DNA of 64,000 bases from Hymenobacter frigidus (GTDB taxonomy: Bacteria; Bacteroidota; Bacteroidia; Cytophagales; Hymenobacteraceae). The stretch lies in assembly GCF_014640435.1 (NCBI RefSeq), contig NZ_BMGY01000003.1:143389-207388 (forward strand), given 5' to 3'. Every line of letters begins with the position of its first letter. The stretch's first letter is position 1. Below the pieces are notes generated by a model. The model ran no database searches, was not told the origin of the DNA, and saw only the letters and a program-made list of their open reading frames with translations. Shown here one piece after another: positions 50,180 through 59,040 of the stretch. Both the position numbers and the translations under genes were made by a program.

Positions 50180-50187
50180 CAAAGGTT
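50180..50187 (-). promoter_or_regulatory. -7-like element AACCTTTG upstream of pdxH
   Basis: The minus strand reads AACCTTTG, matching seven of the eight TAnnTTTG positions, 33 bases before the ATG at 50146. Confidence 0.4.
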
Positions 50188-50388
50188 GCGTAGTAATGCC
50201 CAAGCAACGGCCCATGCCACGCAAGACTTGTCTGGCAAACGGAACAATTTTCACTGCGTTGCAGTCTTAGTTGGCCGGTTCGAGCGAGCAAAATGCGCTT
50301 CGGGCTGCAAGGTACCACCAAGTGTCAGCGGGCCGAACGGCGCTCTTTTGTTTGGCTTGTGGGCAGCCACTACTTATTCCCAGAAAAC

Positions 50389-50946
50389 ATGCGTCCCGGC
50401 ACCCTGCTCATCTCTCAGCCCTTCCTGGGCGACCCCAATTTCGCCCGCAGCGTGGTGCTGCTTTGCCGCGACGAGCCCGAACACGGTAGTTTCGGGCTGG
50501 TGCTGAACCGGCTCACCTCCATCACGCTGGGCGATGTGCTCGACCTGCCACCCCAAGCCGGGAGCGGGGCGGCTGAGCTGCCACTCTACGTTGGCGGGCC
50601 CGTCGAGCCCAATACGCTGCACTATCTGCACCGCCAAGCCGACCTGCCCGGAGCCAATGACTTGGGCCAGGACGTGTATTGGGGTGGCGATTTTGAGCTG
50701 CTGCTGGGCCTGATTGGCAGCGGGGCCGTGGCGGCCGACGAAGTGCGCTTATTTGTGGGCTATTCGGGCTGGTCGGCGGGGCAATTGGCGGGCGAAATGC
50801 AGGGTCAGAGTTGGATACGGCACCCCGCGAGCGCCGGGAAAGTGTTTACTTTGTCATCTGATGCCTTTTGGCGGGAGATTTTGCGGGAGAAAGGTGGGCG
50901 TTTTAAGGTGCTGGCCAACTATCCGGTCGACCCTCGTTTAAATTGA
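50389..50946 (+). CDS. YqgE/AlgH family protein
   Basis: The protein has 185 residues from ATG 50389 with the family start MRPGTLLISQPFLGDPNFAR and VLLCRDEPEHGSFGLVLNR, then LPLYVGGPVEPNTLHYLHR and VGYSGWSAGQLAGEM. AlgH/YqgE proteins are widespread, single-domain and of uncertain function, first named as regulators of alginate genes in Pseudomonas. The open frame to 50293 adds 32 unlike residues and is rejected. It is a single gene between divergent pdxH and the DUF349 gene. Confidence 0.92.
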   Translation: MRPGTLLISQPFLGDPNFARSVVLLCRDEPEHGSFGLVLNRLTSITLGDVLDLPPQAGSGAAELPLYVGGPVEPNTLHYLHRQADLPGANDLGQDVYWGGDFELLLGLIGSGAVAADEVRLFVGYSGWSAGQLAGEMQGQSWIRHPASAGKVFTLSSDAFWREILREKGGRFKVLANYPVDPRLN

Positions 50947-51048
50947 TTTGTTTCATGCGCGGTTTACGGGCCGTGGAATTGTTTTTTACCAACTCTTTTT
51001 TGCTCTCTGCTCTGGCTCCACTCGCGGGGCTGGCTTTTACGAAGATTT

Positions 51049-53448
51049 ATGGCTGCTGAAGAAAACCCCACTGCCCCGCTCGCCGGTGGCCCCGACCCGG
51101 CCGCCGAGGACCGGATGACCATTTTGCAACGCCGCCTGGCTGAGATTCAGGATAACACGGGGGACGCAACTGCTGCTGCCGCGCTCCCTGCTGCTGAAGC
51201 CCCTATCGAGCTGCCCGCGCAAGGCACCCCTGCATTGCCCGCCGACCAGCCCGCTGGGGCAGGAACGGCCGAAGCGTCTGCCCCCCAAGTGTCAAGCGCC
51301 CTGAGCCCGTCAGCCGGTTCGCCCGAAGCCGCCGCTGCCGCCGAAACCGCGCAGCACGTGCCCGATGCCGTGACCGTTGATGGGCACGACATGTCGGCTC
51401 CCGAAGCCCGCGCCGTGGCGCACTACGGTTCCGGTATGATTCCGAATCCCGATGCGTTGCCGGCCGTTGAGCACATTGGCAGCGCCACGCCCGCGCCCAT
51501 TGCCGACCCGGAAACGGAAAGCGTCCCGGCCGCGACGGCAACCGTGGAAGAGCAAGCACCGGAGCTGCCCACGGTGGACCTGCACAGCGCCTCGGAATTG
51601 GAAACTGCAACGGAGCCGCTGGCTGCACTGCCTACTTCTTCCGATACGCCCCTAGCTGGCGAGGCTACCGAGAGCGCGGCCGAAGGGGAGGAGACGTACG
51701 TGTCAGAAACCGTTGCTCCCGACTTCACGGCCCTCGACCTGCCCGCTCAGGCTACTTACCTGGTTGAGCTGCTGCGCCGGCCCGATGCCCGCCGCAACCG
51801 TAAGCAGATTCAGGACCTCACCCGGCAGTACGAAGCCAATGTGGGCCTGGCCCGTAGCGCCGCTCGCCAGAAGTTCGCCGAAGGCGGCGAAGGCGCCGAG
51901 GCGTTCGCATTCCAGCAGCCCGAGGGCCAGCAGGAGCTGAACAAAGCTATGCAGGAGTTCCGCGAGAACCGTGTCAAAGACGCGAAAGCTGAAGATGTCA
52001 GCCGTGGCGATAATCTTATCAAGAAAAAAGCAATGCTCGACCAGCTCCGTCTGTTGGTTGAAGCCGCTGAAACCAAGGACAGCTCGGCCAAGCTGAAGGC
52101 GCTGCAAGCCGAGTGGAAATCCACCGGTGCCGTGCCCCAGACCGACAGTCAGGGCATTTGGGACACTTACCACGGCCTGCTCGATATCTATTACAGCAAG
52201 CAGGGCCGGTTCCTGGAGATGAAAGACCTGGACCGTCGCCGCAACCTGGAGGCTAAAGAAGCCCTCATCAAGCGTGCCGAGGCCCTCGATTCTGCGCCCG
52301 GTATCAACAAAGCCCTCGACGAGCTGACTAAGCTGCACGAGGACTGGAAGCACATCGGCCCCGTGCCGAACGACCAGCGCGAGCCGCTGTGGCAGCGCTT
52401 CATTGCCGCGTCCGACGTGCTGCACCAGCGTCGCAAGGAGTTTGTGGACCAGCGGTCGACGGTGGAGAAAGCCAATTTGGTGGTGAAGCAGGCCCTGTTG
52501 GAGCGCGTGCTCCCCTTCGCTACGTTCGATACCGACCGGGTTAACCTTTGGCGCTCCAAAACCGACGAGCTCCAGGAAATTAAAACCGAGTGGGAAGCAG
52601 CGGGCCTCGTGCCCCGCGCCCAGGCCGATGCCCTCAACAAGCAATACTGGGCCGCTTACAAGGCTTTCTTCAATCGCAAGAACGATTTCTTTAAGTCGCT
52701 CGACAACGAGAAGTCGGCCAACGTGAAGGCCAAAGTGGCCCTCATTGAGCAAGCCGAGGAAGCTGCCAACAACGCCGATGGCGATGCCGCCCGCCAAGTA
52801 GTTATCCGGGTGCAAAAGGAGTGGAAGGAGGTGGGCCGCGTGCCCGACAAGCTGGCCGACAAGCTTTGGCACCGCTTCCGCGCCGCCTGCGACACCATTT
52901 TCGACCGCCCGCGTCAGGAGTCGCGCCAGCGCGAGGAGAAAGTGCAGCAGTCGTCGGTGGAGCAAACCACGCACCTCGACCAGATTGCCGAGCAGGTGAA
53001 TGCCCTTTCGGCCGATGCCCCAGGCTCGCTGGAAGGCTTCCGCGCCTTGCTGGCCGGCTGGGCAACCGAATTCGACCCCTCTGATGAGCAGCCCAACCGG
53101 GGTACCGCCGACCGTAGCGAAGAACAGCTTATTACCTTGCTGGGCAAGTACCTCGACCACGTTCCCGGCTTGGGCTACGCCGACCGCGGCGACCTGTTGT
53201 TCCAGACCGAAATAGCCCGCCTGAAGGCCCGTCCGCAGGCCCAACAGCAGCTAACGCGCAAGGAAATGGCGTTGCGCAAGGAAATCAACGAGCTGGAAAA
53301 CGACCACGCCACCCTGCAAACCAACCTCGACTTCTTTGCTCGCTCCAAAAACGCTGCTCAGTTGCGGGAGGAGTACCAGGGCCGCATTGCCGAAGGACAG
53401 AAGCGGATTGAAGTTTTGAAAAAGCAGCTGCGGATTATCCGCAGCTAG
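51049..53448 (+). CDS. DUF349 domain repeat protein
   Basis: This 799-residue cytosolic protein has a long acidic, Ala/Pro/Glu-rich N-terminal region (about 1-220). Four to five DUF349 repeats follow, each with an EWK or DWKHIG-type helix (LKALQAEWKSTGAVPQTDSQ, LTKLHEDWKHIGPVPNDQRE, EIKTEWEAAGLVPRAQADAL, RVQKEWKEVGRVPDKLADKL). It ends in a coiled coil (MALRKEINELENDHATLQTN). Such repeats form long helical rods; no biochemical role is established. It is followed by a strong terminator. Confidence 0.92.
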   Translation: MAAEENPTAPLAGGPDPAAEDRMTILQRRLAEIQDNTGDATAAAALPAAEAPIELPAQGTPALPADQPAGAGTAEASAPQVSSALSPSAGSPEAAAAAETAQHVPDAVTVDGHDMSAPEARAVAHYGSGMIPNPDALPAVEHIGSATPAPIADPETESVPAATATVEEQAPELPTVDLHSASELETATEPLAALPTSSDTPLAGEATESAAEGEETYVSETVAPDFTALDLPAQATYLVELLRRPDARRNRKQIQDLTRQYEANVGLARSAARQKFAEGGEGAEAFAFQQPEGQQELNKAMQEFRENRVKDAKAEDVSRGDNLIKKKAMLDQLRLLVEAAETKDSSAKLKALQAEWKSTGAVPQTDSQGIWDTYHGLLDIYYSKQGRFLEMKDLDRRRNLEAKEALIKRAEALDSAPGINKALDELTKLHEDWKHIGPVPNDQREPLWQRFIAASDVLHQRRKEFVDQRSTVEKANLVVKQALLERVLPFATFDTDRVNLWRSKTDELQEIKTEWEAAGLVPRAQADALNKQYWAAYKAFFNRKNDFFKSLDNEKSANVKAKVALIEQAEEAANNADGDAARQVVIRVQKEWKEVGRVPDKLADKLWHRFRAACDTIFDRPRQESRQREEKVQQSSVEQTTHLDQIAEQVNALSADAPGSLEGFRALLAGWATEFDPSDEQPNRGTADRSEEQLITLLGKYLDHVPGLGYADRGDLLFQTEIARLKARPQAQQQLTRKEMALRKEINELENDHATLQTNLDFFARSKNAAQLREEYQGRIAEGQKRIEVLKKQLRIIRS

Positions 53449-53479
53449 GTAAGTATCGAAACCCTATAGTAATCAGTCG

Positions 53480-53516
53480 AAAAGGGGTCCGGTGCGCATT
53501 GCACCGGGCCCCTTTT
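53480..53516 (+). terminator. Intrinsic terminator after the DUF349 gene
   Basis: A 16-bp stem (AAAAGGGGTCCGGTGC with GCACCGGGCCCCTTTT, one T-G wobble) closes a five-base loop and ends in a T-run. The A-tract on the left arm also allows function on the minus strand. Confidence 0.88.
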
Positions 53517-53561
53517 ATTGTTAAAAGAAGCATTGACGCTGGCATAAGCGCATTATTTGCG

Positions 53562-53569
53562 TACTTTTG
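53562..53569 (+). promoter_or_regulatory. -7 promoter element TACTTTTG for tRNA-Thr
   Basis: An exact TAnnTTTG match ends 12 bases before the tRNA. Transcription should start a few bases upstream of the mature 5' end. Confidence 0.65.
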
Positions 53570-53581
53570 TCACAGCAACTA

Positions 53582-53654
53582 GCCGCCTTAGCTCAGTTGG
53601 TAGAGCTTCTGACTTGTAATCAGAGGGTCGTTGGTTCGAGTCCGACAGGCGGCT
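53582..53654 (+). tRNA. tRNA-Thr, anticodon TGT
   Basis: A 73-base cloverleaf: acceptor GCCGCCT (53582-53588) pairs with AGGCGGC (53647-53653); D arm with AGCTCAGTTGGTAGAGC; anticodon stem TCTGA/TCAGA with loop CTTGTAA, anticodon TGT; T arm with GGTTCGAGTCC. The 3' end has no encoded CCA. A terminator follows at 53676, so it is a single-tRNA unit. Confidence 0.95.
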
Positions 53655-53675
53655 CACATATCCTTTACCGGAACA

Positions 53676-53723
53676 CCCGGAAAACAACTTCACACTTCGT
53701 GGAGGCCGTTTTCCGGGTTTTTT
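53676..53723 (+). terminator. Intrinsic terminator of the tRNA-Thr unit
   Basis: The arms CCCGGAAAAC and GTTTTCCGGG are perfect complements over ten pairs, with a 22-base loop and six T residues after the stem. Confidence 0.85.
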
Positions 53724-54000
53724 GCGTCTGGGGGAATCGGTGGTCTGCGATGTTGTGACGGGCCGCAACCGGCTGGGCCTTTGTACTCGTTTCGTCAGGG
53801 TGGGCTTTCGCTGGGGTCACTGCTTGGTTTGCCCATTGGGAACAAGCCGGTCATAAACAGGGCAGGGGTGGCTTGAAAAACAGGATTGGCAGCGCCTACA
53901 CACCGAGGTAAAAAAGCGGTGAGCCGAAAGTCCTGGCGGCGGGGTTTTGCCGCTCCAGATTCACTCATCAACATTTCTTCCGCTATCGGGTTTTCCGGGT
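53724..54000. other. Gap between tRNA-Thr terminator and AraC gene
   Basis: No credible gene is seen. Short open frames cross it, including an in-frame upstream extension of the AraC gene to 53947, but none looks native. No duplicated end of the tRNA was found, so there is no sign of an integrated element. The sequence is compositionally like neighbouring coding DNA. Confidence 0.5.
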
Positions 54001-54846
54001 ATGACGCAAGGCCAACAAGCTGCTCTCGGAACCTTTGGTTACTTCGATTTTGCCCAGCTGCCCATCGGCAAATTCACCCAACCGGAGCTGGCCGGTTTTA
54101 TCAAAGTGGTTTTGGTGCAGGCGGGCGGGCGGGTCGTGATTGATTTCAACGAGTACCGCCTCGAACAAGACGTCTTGTTCTTCATCAACGTCGGCCAGTA
54201 CTACTGGTTCGATTTGGACTGCATCGGTACCGTACTCTACTACCACCGGGATTTTTACTGCATTCAGATTCACGACAAAGAGGTGGCCTGCGACGGCATT
54301 CTCTTTCATAACGCCTACCACGTTCCCGTGGTGTTCATGAATGACGAGGCCCGGGCCATCATGCGGGCCATTGTGCAGGAAATACGTGCCGAAATGGCCC
54401 TGCAGGATTCCGGCATGGAGGGAATGTTGCGCATCCTGCTCAAACAGCTCATCATTCGGTCCACCCGGCTCTGGAAGCAGCAGCACCACGTGGTGAGCGA
54501 GGAAGCCCGGCAGGAAGTGGAGTTTTCGCGCACGTTCAGCCAATTGGTGGAGGGGCACTACACCCGGCAGCACGCCGTGGCCGACTACGCGGCCATGCTG
54601 CACATCACCCCCAAGGCCCTGAACAAGCGCATTACCCGCTTTAGCAATAGCACGCCCAACGACGTGATAAAAAACCGGATTATCCTGGAAGCCAAACGCC
54701 TGCTGATTCATACCCAACTGAGCGTGAAGGAAATCGGCTACTTGTTGGGCTACGACGACCCGTCGTACTTCATTCGCCTGTTTACCAAGCAGGTGGCGAC
54801 CCCGCCCCAAACCTTTCGCTTGCATTACCAGACCAGCGTGGCCTAA
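54001..54846 (+). CDS. AraC-family transcriptional regulator
   Basis: The protein has 281 residues. The C-terminal AraC DNA-binding domain has two helix-turn-helix units: VADYAAMLHITPKALNKRIT and LSVKEIGYLLGYDDPSYFIR followed by LFTKQVATPPQTFR. The N-terminal domain (FDFAQLPIGKFTQPELAGFI, VIDFNEYRLEQDVLFFINVG) is a cupin-like sensor of unknown ligand. ATG 54001 is preferred to the start at 53947. No obvious target gene lies next to it, so it may act in trans. It is followed by the 82-base palindrome. Confidence 0.93.
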   Translation: MTQGQQAALGTFGYFDFAQLPIGKFTQPELAGFIKVVLVQAGGRVVIDFNEYRLEQDVLFFINVGQYYWFDLDCIGTVLYYHRDFYCIQIHDKEVACDGILFHNAYHVPVVFMNDEARAIMRAIVQEIRAEMALQDSGMEGMLRILLKQLIIRSTRLWKQQHHVVSEEARQEVEFSRTFSQLVEGHYTRQHAVADYAAMLHITPKALNKRITRFSNSTPNDVIKNRIILEAKRLLIHTQLSVKEIGYLLGYDDPSYFIRLFTKQVATPPQTFRLHYQTSVA

Positions 54847-54928
54847 CGGTGTGGCGGGGCAGTGCGGGGCGGGAAAAATGTGCTGTTTTTATCGACAACG
54901 GTGCCTTGAGGGGTCTAACGAACGCCGA

Positions 54929-54936
54929 TACTTTTG
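54929..54936 (+). promoter_or_regulatory. -7 promoter element TACTTTTG before the large palindrome
   Basis: An exact TAnnTTTG match. The predicted start, about 54941, lies three bases before the palindrome at 54944, so any transcript would open with the hairpin. Confidence 0.5.
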
Positions 54937-54943
54937 TACTATT

Positions 54944-55025
54944 CCTGTTCCCTTAACAAGGAAGCCGGTTTACCCACTCCGCGTGTGCGAGGTGAGTAAA
55001 CCGGCTTCCTTGTTAAGGGAACAGG
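54944..55025. repeat. 82-base palindrome with a 30-bp perfect stem
   Basis: The left arm CCTGTTCCCTTAACAAGGAA... (54944-54973) and the right arm (54996-55025) are perfect complements over 30 bases. The interior pairs further with mismatches down to a GTGT tip. No T-run lies on either side, so it is not a simple terminator; a MITE-like repeat or a structured RNA is more likely. It separates the AraC gene and the convergent second PAP2 gene. Confidence 0.8.
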
Positions 55026-55135
55026 ACCAGCGTCGGTCTTAATTCTTTGCGGCGGGACAACTTTGGGGAGGTCCACGGGGCTCGTGCCTGATTGGGTTCG
55101 GTTGCGTCCTGAATCCGAACCGGAACAATGGTCAG

Positions 55136-55951
55136 CTATTTTGGCCGCCAGGTCAGGCTCAACCCTGTGCCGCCCGCTGGGCTCCACATCGGCACCATAC
55201 TTACGTCCCGGCCAATGGGCTTGCGGCCCCAGCGGTTGCGGTGGCTGAGGTAGGCGAGGTGGGCCGATAAGATGCCAAATCCCGCTCCGGCAAATACGTC
55301 GGATTGCCAATGTTTGTCATTCACCATCCGCAGCACGGCTACGCTGGTGGCAATGCTGTATGCCCCAATGCCGTACCACTGGCTTTTATCACGCAATTCG
55401 GTGTGAACGATGCTGGCCGCCAGAAATGCTTGCGCCGTGTGGCCCGAAGGAAAGGCAGTGGAAGCCCCCCCGTTCGGGCGTTCGATTTTGGTGAGCCTTT
55501 TTACCGTGAAGACGCTGGCCAGCATAATAGCCTCGCCTTTGAGAATGACCAGCCCCAGGTTTACCCGGTCGTTGCGACTTTCTACGCCCGCCAATAGCAC
55601 TCCGCCCAGTTCGAAATAGGGCGCGAACTGGAGATAATCATCGACGCGGGTGTGGGGGCCGGGGCCAAAGGCCCGATTGATGTCGTTGCGGGCATCGTAG
55701 GATGAGTAGATGCCATTGCCGTTGATGGTGCTAATGCCGTAGCCAATGAGCACGGCGGGAACGATGGTGGCTCGGAACAGCTTGCTGCGTAAAAACGGTT
55801 TCCTGGTTGTTGACGAAGCTCCGCTGGGATTCTGGAATTTATGGGTGGTGTCGGCCGGGCTCGTCGTGCGCGGTACCTGCGCGGTAGCAAGCTTCGGCGT
55901 GAGGCTTAGTGGCAGGAGCAGGGCTAGGGCAACTGTGTAGCGCGAAATCAT
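55136..55951 (-). CDS. Exported PAP2-family phosphatase
   Basis: This 271-residue protein has a signal peptide (RYTVALALLLPLSLTPKLAT), then a PAP2 domain: KRLTKIERPNGG, TAFPSGHTAQAFLAASIVHT and VLRMVNDKHWQSDVFAGAGF. The third motif (NDKHWQSDV) and the C-terminal SLTWRPK beta segment are like those of Bacteroidota PAP2 proteins anchored at the periplasmic face or outer membrane. It may act on lipid pyrophosphates or phosphatidylglycerol phosphate. It differs from the first PAP2 at 19772. Confidence 0.9.
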   Translation of the reverse strand: MISRYTVALALLLPLSLTPKLATAQVPRTTSPADTTHKFQNPSGASSTTRKPFLRSKLFRATIVPAVLIGYGISTINGNGIYSSYDARNDINRAFGPGPHTRVDDYLQFAPYFELGGVLLAGVESRNDRVNLGLVILKGEAIMLASVFTVKRLTKIERPNGGASTAFPSGHTAQAFLAASIVHTELRDKSQWYGIGAYSIATSVAVLRMVNDKHWQSDVFAGAGFGILSAHLAYLSHRNRWGRKPIGRDVSMVPMWSPAGGTGLSLTWRPK

Positions 55952-56107
55952 GGCAATGACAATTTGATGGAAATGAACAAACTATGGCTCCTAATGAGCA
56001 ATAATGACTTTTTGGAGAACGAAGGGTGAGGCGTGCGGGTAGTTGGGGCCGTTGAGGCTGCTAACTTGTTGCCTTATTCTGAGTTCTCTTGGTTTTTATA
56101 GTAATGT

Positions 56108-57274
56108 ATGCGTTTAGTGCAGGTTGAAACCCCAACTCAGGCCCTCGAATTCTTGCAGTTTCCGGTGCGCTTGTACGCGGCCGATGCCAACTACGTGCGG
56201 CCGCTTACCAAAGACCTCGAAGCGGTATTTGACCGGCAAAAGAACAAGTATTTTCGCCATGGCGACCTTTGCCGCTGGCTTTTGGTCGATAATACGGGTC
56301 AGACTTTGGGCCGTGTGGCCGCCTTCGTGAACGAGCACACGGCCCACACATTTGCCCAGCCCACGGGCGGGATGGGCTTTTTTGAGTGCGCTGACAGCCA
56401 GCCCGCGTCCAATATGCTGCTCGATGGCTGTCGCGCCTGGCTAGCTTCCCAAGGAATGGAAGCCATGGATGGTCCCATCAATTTTGGCGACCGCGACCAA
56501 TGGTGGGGTGCATTGCTCGATAATTTCGGCCCGCCGCTCTACGGCCAAAACTACAACCCGCCGTACTACCGCCGGCTGCTGGAAACCTACGGATTTGGGC
56601 GCTATTTCAATCAGTACACGTATTTTCGGAAGGTGGCTGCGCCGTTGTCGCCGGCTTATCAGCAGAAGGCGCAGGTGCTATTCAATGACCCGGATTACAG
56701 CTTTGAGCACTTGCGGCTTTCCAACCTGGCCAAGTACACCGAAGACTTCCGGCAGGTTTATAACAAAGCCTGGGTGAAGCACGACGGCGTGAAGGAGATG
56801 CAGCCCGAGCAGTCGGCGCAAATCATGAAAAAGCTGCGGCCCATCATCGACGAGCAGATATGCTGGTTTGCCTACTACCAGGGCGAAGCAGTGGGTTTTT
56901 TTATTGCGCTGCCCGAACTCAACGAGCTTTTCTGTTACGTGAACGGTGACTTAAACTGGGTGGGCAAGCTCAAGTTTGCCTGGCACCGTTGGCGTGGGGC
57001 GGTGCGCACGTTCACCGGCATCGCCTTTGGCATTGTGCCCGCGCACCAGGGCAAAGGACTGGAAACCGCCTTCGTCCTGACCGTGTGCAACACCGTGCAG
57101 GACACCAGCAAAGTGCAGTACGAAGATTTCGTGATGAATTGGATTGGCGACTTCAATCCTAAAATGATGCGCGTGGCCGAAGCTCTTGGTGGGACTATCT
57201 GGCGCACCCACGCTACCTACCGCTACCTTTTCGACCGGACCAAGCCCTTTGAGCGGGCCCCGATTATTTCCTGA
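56108..57274 (+). CDS. GNAT-fold-like protein of unknown function
   Basis: This 388-residue protein matches a pattern common in Bacteroidota of double GNAT-like proteins (VQVETPTQALEFLQFPVRLY, WLLVDNTGQTLGRVAAFVNE, NFGDRDQWWGALLDNFGPPL, YNPPYYRRLLETYGFGRYFN). An acyl-CoA loop-like segment GIVPAHQGKGLETAFVLTVC and a terminal TIWRTHATYRYLFDR are present. Acetyltransferase activity and substrate are not known. The ATG lies at 56108 with 156 bases to the divergent PAP2 gene. A single gene. Confidence 0.75.
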   Translation: MRLVQVETPTQALEFLQFPVRLYAADANYVRPLTKDLEAVFDRQKNKYFRHGDLCRWLLVDNTGQTLGRVAAFVNEHTAHTFAQPTGGMGFFECADSQPASNMLLDGCRAWLASQGMEAMDGPINFGDRDQWWGALLDNFGPPLYGQNYNPPYYRRLLETYGFGRYFNQYTYFRKVAAPLSPAYQQKAQVLFNDPDYSFEHLRLSNLAKYTEDFRQVYNKAWVKHDGVKEMQPEQSAQIMKKLRPIIDEQICWFAYYQGEAVGFFIALPELNELFCYVNGDLNWVGKLKFAWHRWRGAVRTFTGIAFGIVPAHQGKGLETAFVLTVCNTVQDTSKVQYEDFVMNWIGDFNPKMMRVAEALGGTIWRTHATYRYLFDRTKPFERAPIIS

Positions 57275-57421
57275 GTTAACTGTGCCGGGACGAGGGGAAT
57301 AGCAAGCCACGCAAACTTGACGTCCCCCGATTGCGTACCTGCTCTGTGCTTTTTGGAGACGCTGACTCAGTTGTTTCCTTTTTTGAAGTATGTTTATTTC
57401 ACGGCGTTACATTCCTCATTG

Positions 57422-58225
57422 ATGCGTTTAATTTCTCGCTTGGCCATGTTTGGCGCATTGTTTTGCCTGGCTACCGGTTTCAGCGGCTGCGGCTACGTGC
57501 GCTACCTCATTCCTCTCAATCCAACTGCTAAAAGCACCGCGCTGCCGCTCACGCACGCCGCCTGGGACGGTCTGTTGAAAAAATATGTGAACGACCAGGG
57601 CCTGGTCAACTACAAGGCCCTGCAGGCCGACAGCTTGGCCCTGAATGCGTACCTGCAGGATGTGTCGGCCAATCTCCCCGGCCGCAGCTGGACTCAGAAC
57701 GACCGGCTTGCGTATTGGATTAATGCCTACAATGCCTTCACGGTGCAGCGTATTATCCGCAGCTACCCGGTGAAAAGTATCAAGGATTTGGGCGGCGATA
57801 AGATTTTCGTCAATACGCCGTGGGACCAGCACTTCATCAAGCTGGGCGATACCCGGTACTCGCTCAATGACCTGGAGCAACGCATTATTCGCAAGAATTT
57901 CGATGACAACCGCATTCATGTGGCGCTGGTGTGCGCGGCCATGTCGTGCCCCCGGCTGCGCAATGAGGCGTTTACCGGTCCGCGACTCAACGAGCAGCTC
58001 GATGACCAGGCCCGGGGTTTTGTGAACAATCCGGCTAAAAACAAGCTCACGCCAGCCGACAAGCCCCAGGTGTCGTCCATTTTTAATTTCTATCCCAAGG
58101 ATTTTGCCAAGAATGGCAGTACCTCGGTGCAGAACTTTATCAACCGCTACGCTACCCAGAAAATCAAGCTCGATGCCTCGCTAAGCTACGTGCCCTACGA
58201 TTGGTCGTTGAACGTGCAGCGCTAA
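57422..58225 (+). CDS. DUF547 lipoprotein
   Basis: This 267-residue lipoprotein has the lipobox FSGC (signal LAMFGALFCLATGFSGCGYV), then the DUF547 domain with YWINAYNAFTVQRIIRSYPV, LNDLEQRIIRKNFDDNRIH, VALVCAAMSCPRLRNEAF and VSSIFNFYPKDFAKNG. The domain resembles a transglutaminase-like Cys fold; the CAAMSCP Cys could be catalytic. No function is established. ATG 57422 is chosen because the 35 residues before it (to 57317) would break the signal peptide. Followed by a terminator. Confidence 0.9.
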   Translation: MRLISRLAMFGALFCLATGFSGCGYVRYLIPLNPTAKSTALPLTHAAWDGLLKKYVNDQGLVNYKALQADSLALNAYLQDVSANLPGRSWTQNDRLAYWINAYNAFTVQRIIRSYPVKSIKDLGGDKIFVNTPWDQHFIKLGDTRYSLNDLEQRIIRKNFDDNRIHVALVCAAMSCPRLRNEAFTGPRLNEQLDDQARGFVNNPAKNKLTPADKPQVSSIFNFYPKDFAKNGSTSVQNFINRYATQKIKLDASLSYVPYDWSLNVQR

Positions 58226-58248
58226 CCCCTATTTTTACGGCCCCAACT

Positions 58249-58284
58249 GGCGGCTGCTACTTCGGGTAGCAGCCGCCTTTTTTT
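58249..58284 (+). terminator. Intrinsic terminator after the DUF547 gene
   Basis: A 12-bp perfect stem (GGCGGCTGCTAC and complement) with a TTCGG tetraloop-like loop, followed by seven T residues. Confidence 0.92.
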
Positions 58285-58323
58285 GTTAACCAGCCAACGC
58301 TGCACTTTTAGTATTCTTTGCCC

Positions 58324-58980
58324 ATGTCATCTCCGCTAATCACTGCTACTGCTGCCTTTATCGAACAAAAATTTGCCGGTGAAGGCAGCGGGCACGACTG
58401 GGCTCACATCCGGCGGGTGTGGCTCATGGCCCGCCGGCTGGCCGTTGCCGCGCCCGAAGCCGACCAGGAAGTAACCGAGCTTGCGGCGTTGCTGCATGAT
58501 ATTGCCGATTGGAAATTTCACGGCGGCGATTACGAAGCCGGCCCCCGCGCTGCCCGTGAATGGCTGCGCAGCCAGGAGGCTCCCGAAGCCTTGATTGCGC
58601 GCGTCGAAACCATCATTCGGGAGGTTTCCTTCAAAGGGTTGGGGGTCGAAACGCCGGTATCTTCGGTGGAGGCGGCCCTGGTGCAGGACGCCGACCGTTT
58701 GGATGCCATTGGGGCCATTGGCATTGCCCGGGCCTTTGCTTACGGTGGGCACAAGGGCCGGCCCTTGCACGACCCCGCTATTGCTCCCGTGGCCCACGAC
58801 AGCTTTGCCAGCTACCAGCTGAACACCGCTCCCACGCTCAATCATTTCTATGAGAAGCTGCTGCATCTCAAGGACCGGCTCCACACCGATGCGGCCCGGC
58901 AGGTTGCGCAGCAGCGGCACGCCTACATGGAAACCTACGTGGCGCGTTTTCTGGCCGAGTGGGACGGGGTTGACCAATAG
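58324..58980 (+). CDS. HD-domain phosphohydrolase
   Basis: This 218-residue protein has the HD set: GHDWAHIRRVWLMAR (metal His), LAALLHDIADWKFHG (HD pair), and LVQDADRLDAIGAIGIARAF (Asp). This pattern is typical of YedJ/YpgQ-like phosphohydrolases acting on nucleotides or other phosphates. ATG 58324 is preceded by a TTTG element ending three bases before it, so the mRNA may be leaderless. A TTG at 58318 overlaps that element. Confidence 0.92.
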   Translation: MSSPLITATAAFIEQKFAGEGSGHDWAHIRRVWLMARRLAVAAPEADQEVTELAALLHDIADWKFHGGDYEAGPRAAREWLRSQEAPEALIARVETIIREVSFKGLGVETPVSSVEAALVQDADRLDAIGAIGIARAFAYGGHKGRPLHDPAIAPVAHDSFASYQLNTAPTLNHFYEKLLHLKDRLHTDAARQVAQQRHAYMETYVARFLAEWDGVDQ

Positions 58981-59028
58981 GAGTGGGGCGGGTGTTGGAG
59001 CCGGGTAGTGCCGCGTGGGCCGGCTGCG

Positions 59029-59036
59029 TACCTTTG
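59029..59036 (+). promoter_or_regulatory. -7 promoter element TACCTTTG for the small lipoprotein
   Basis: An exact TAnnTTTG match ends five bases before the ATG at 59041. With a start 5-7 bases downstream the mRNA would begin at or in the ATG, i.e. it would be leaderless. Confidence 0.6.
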
Positions 59037-59040
59037 CGCC

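Noticed and set aside
51703..53244. 513-codon minus-strand frame opposite the DUF349 gene
   Set aside because: Mirror of the repetitive coding strand; no promoter or domain evidence.
53582..54846. tRNA-Thr as attachment site of an integrated element carrying the AraC gene
   Set aside because: No integrase gene and no second copy of the tRNA 3' end were found.
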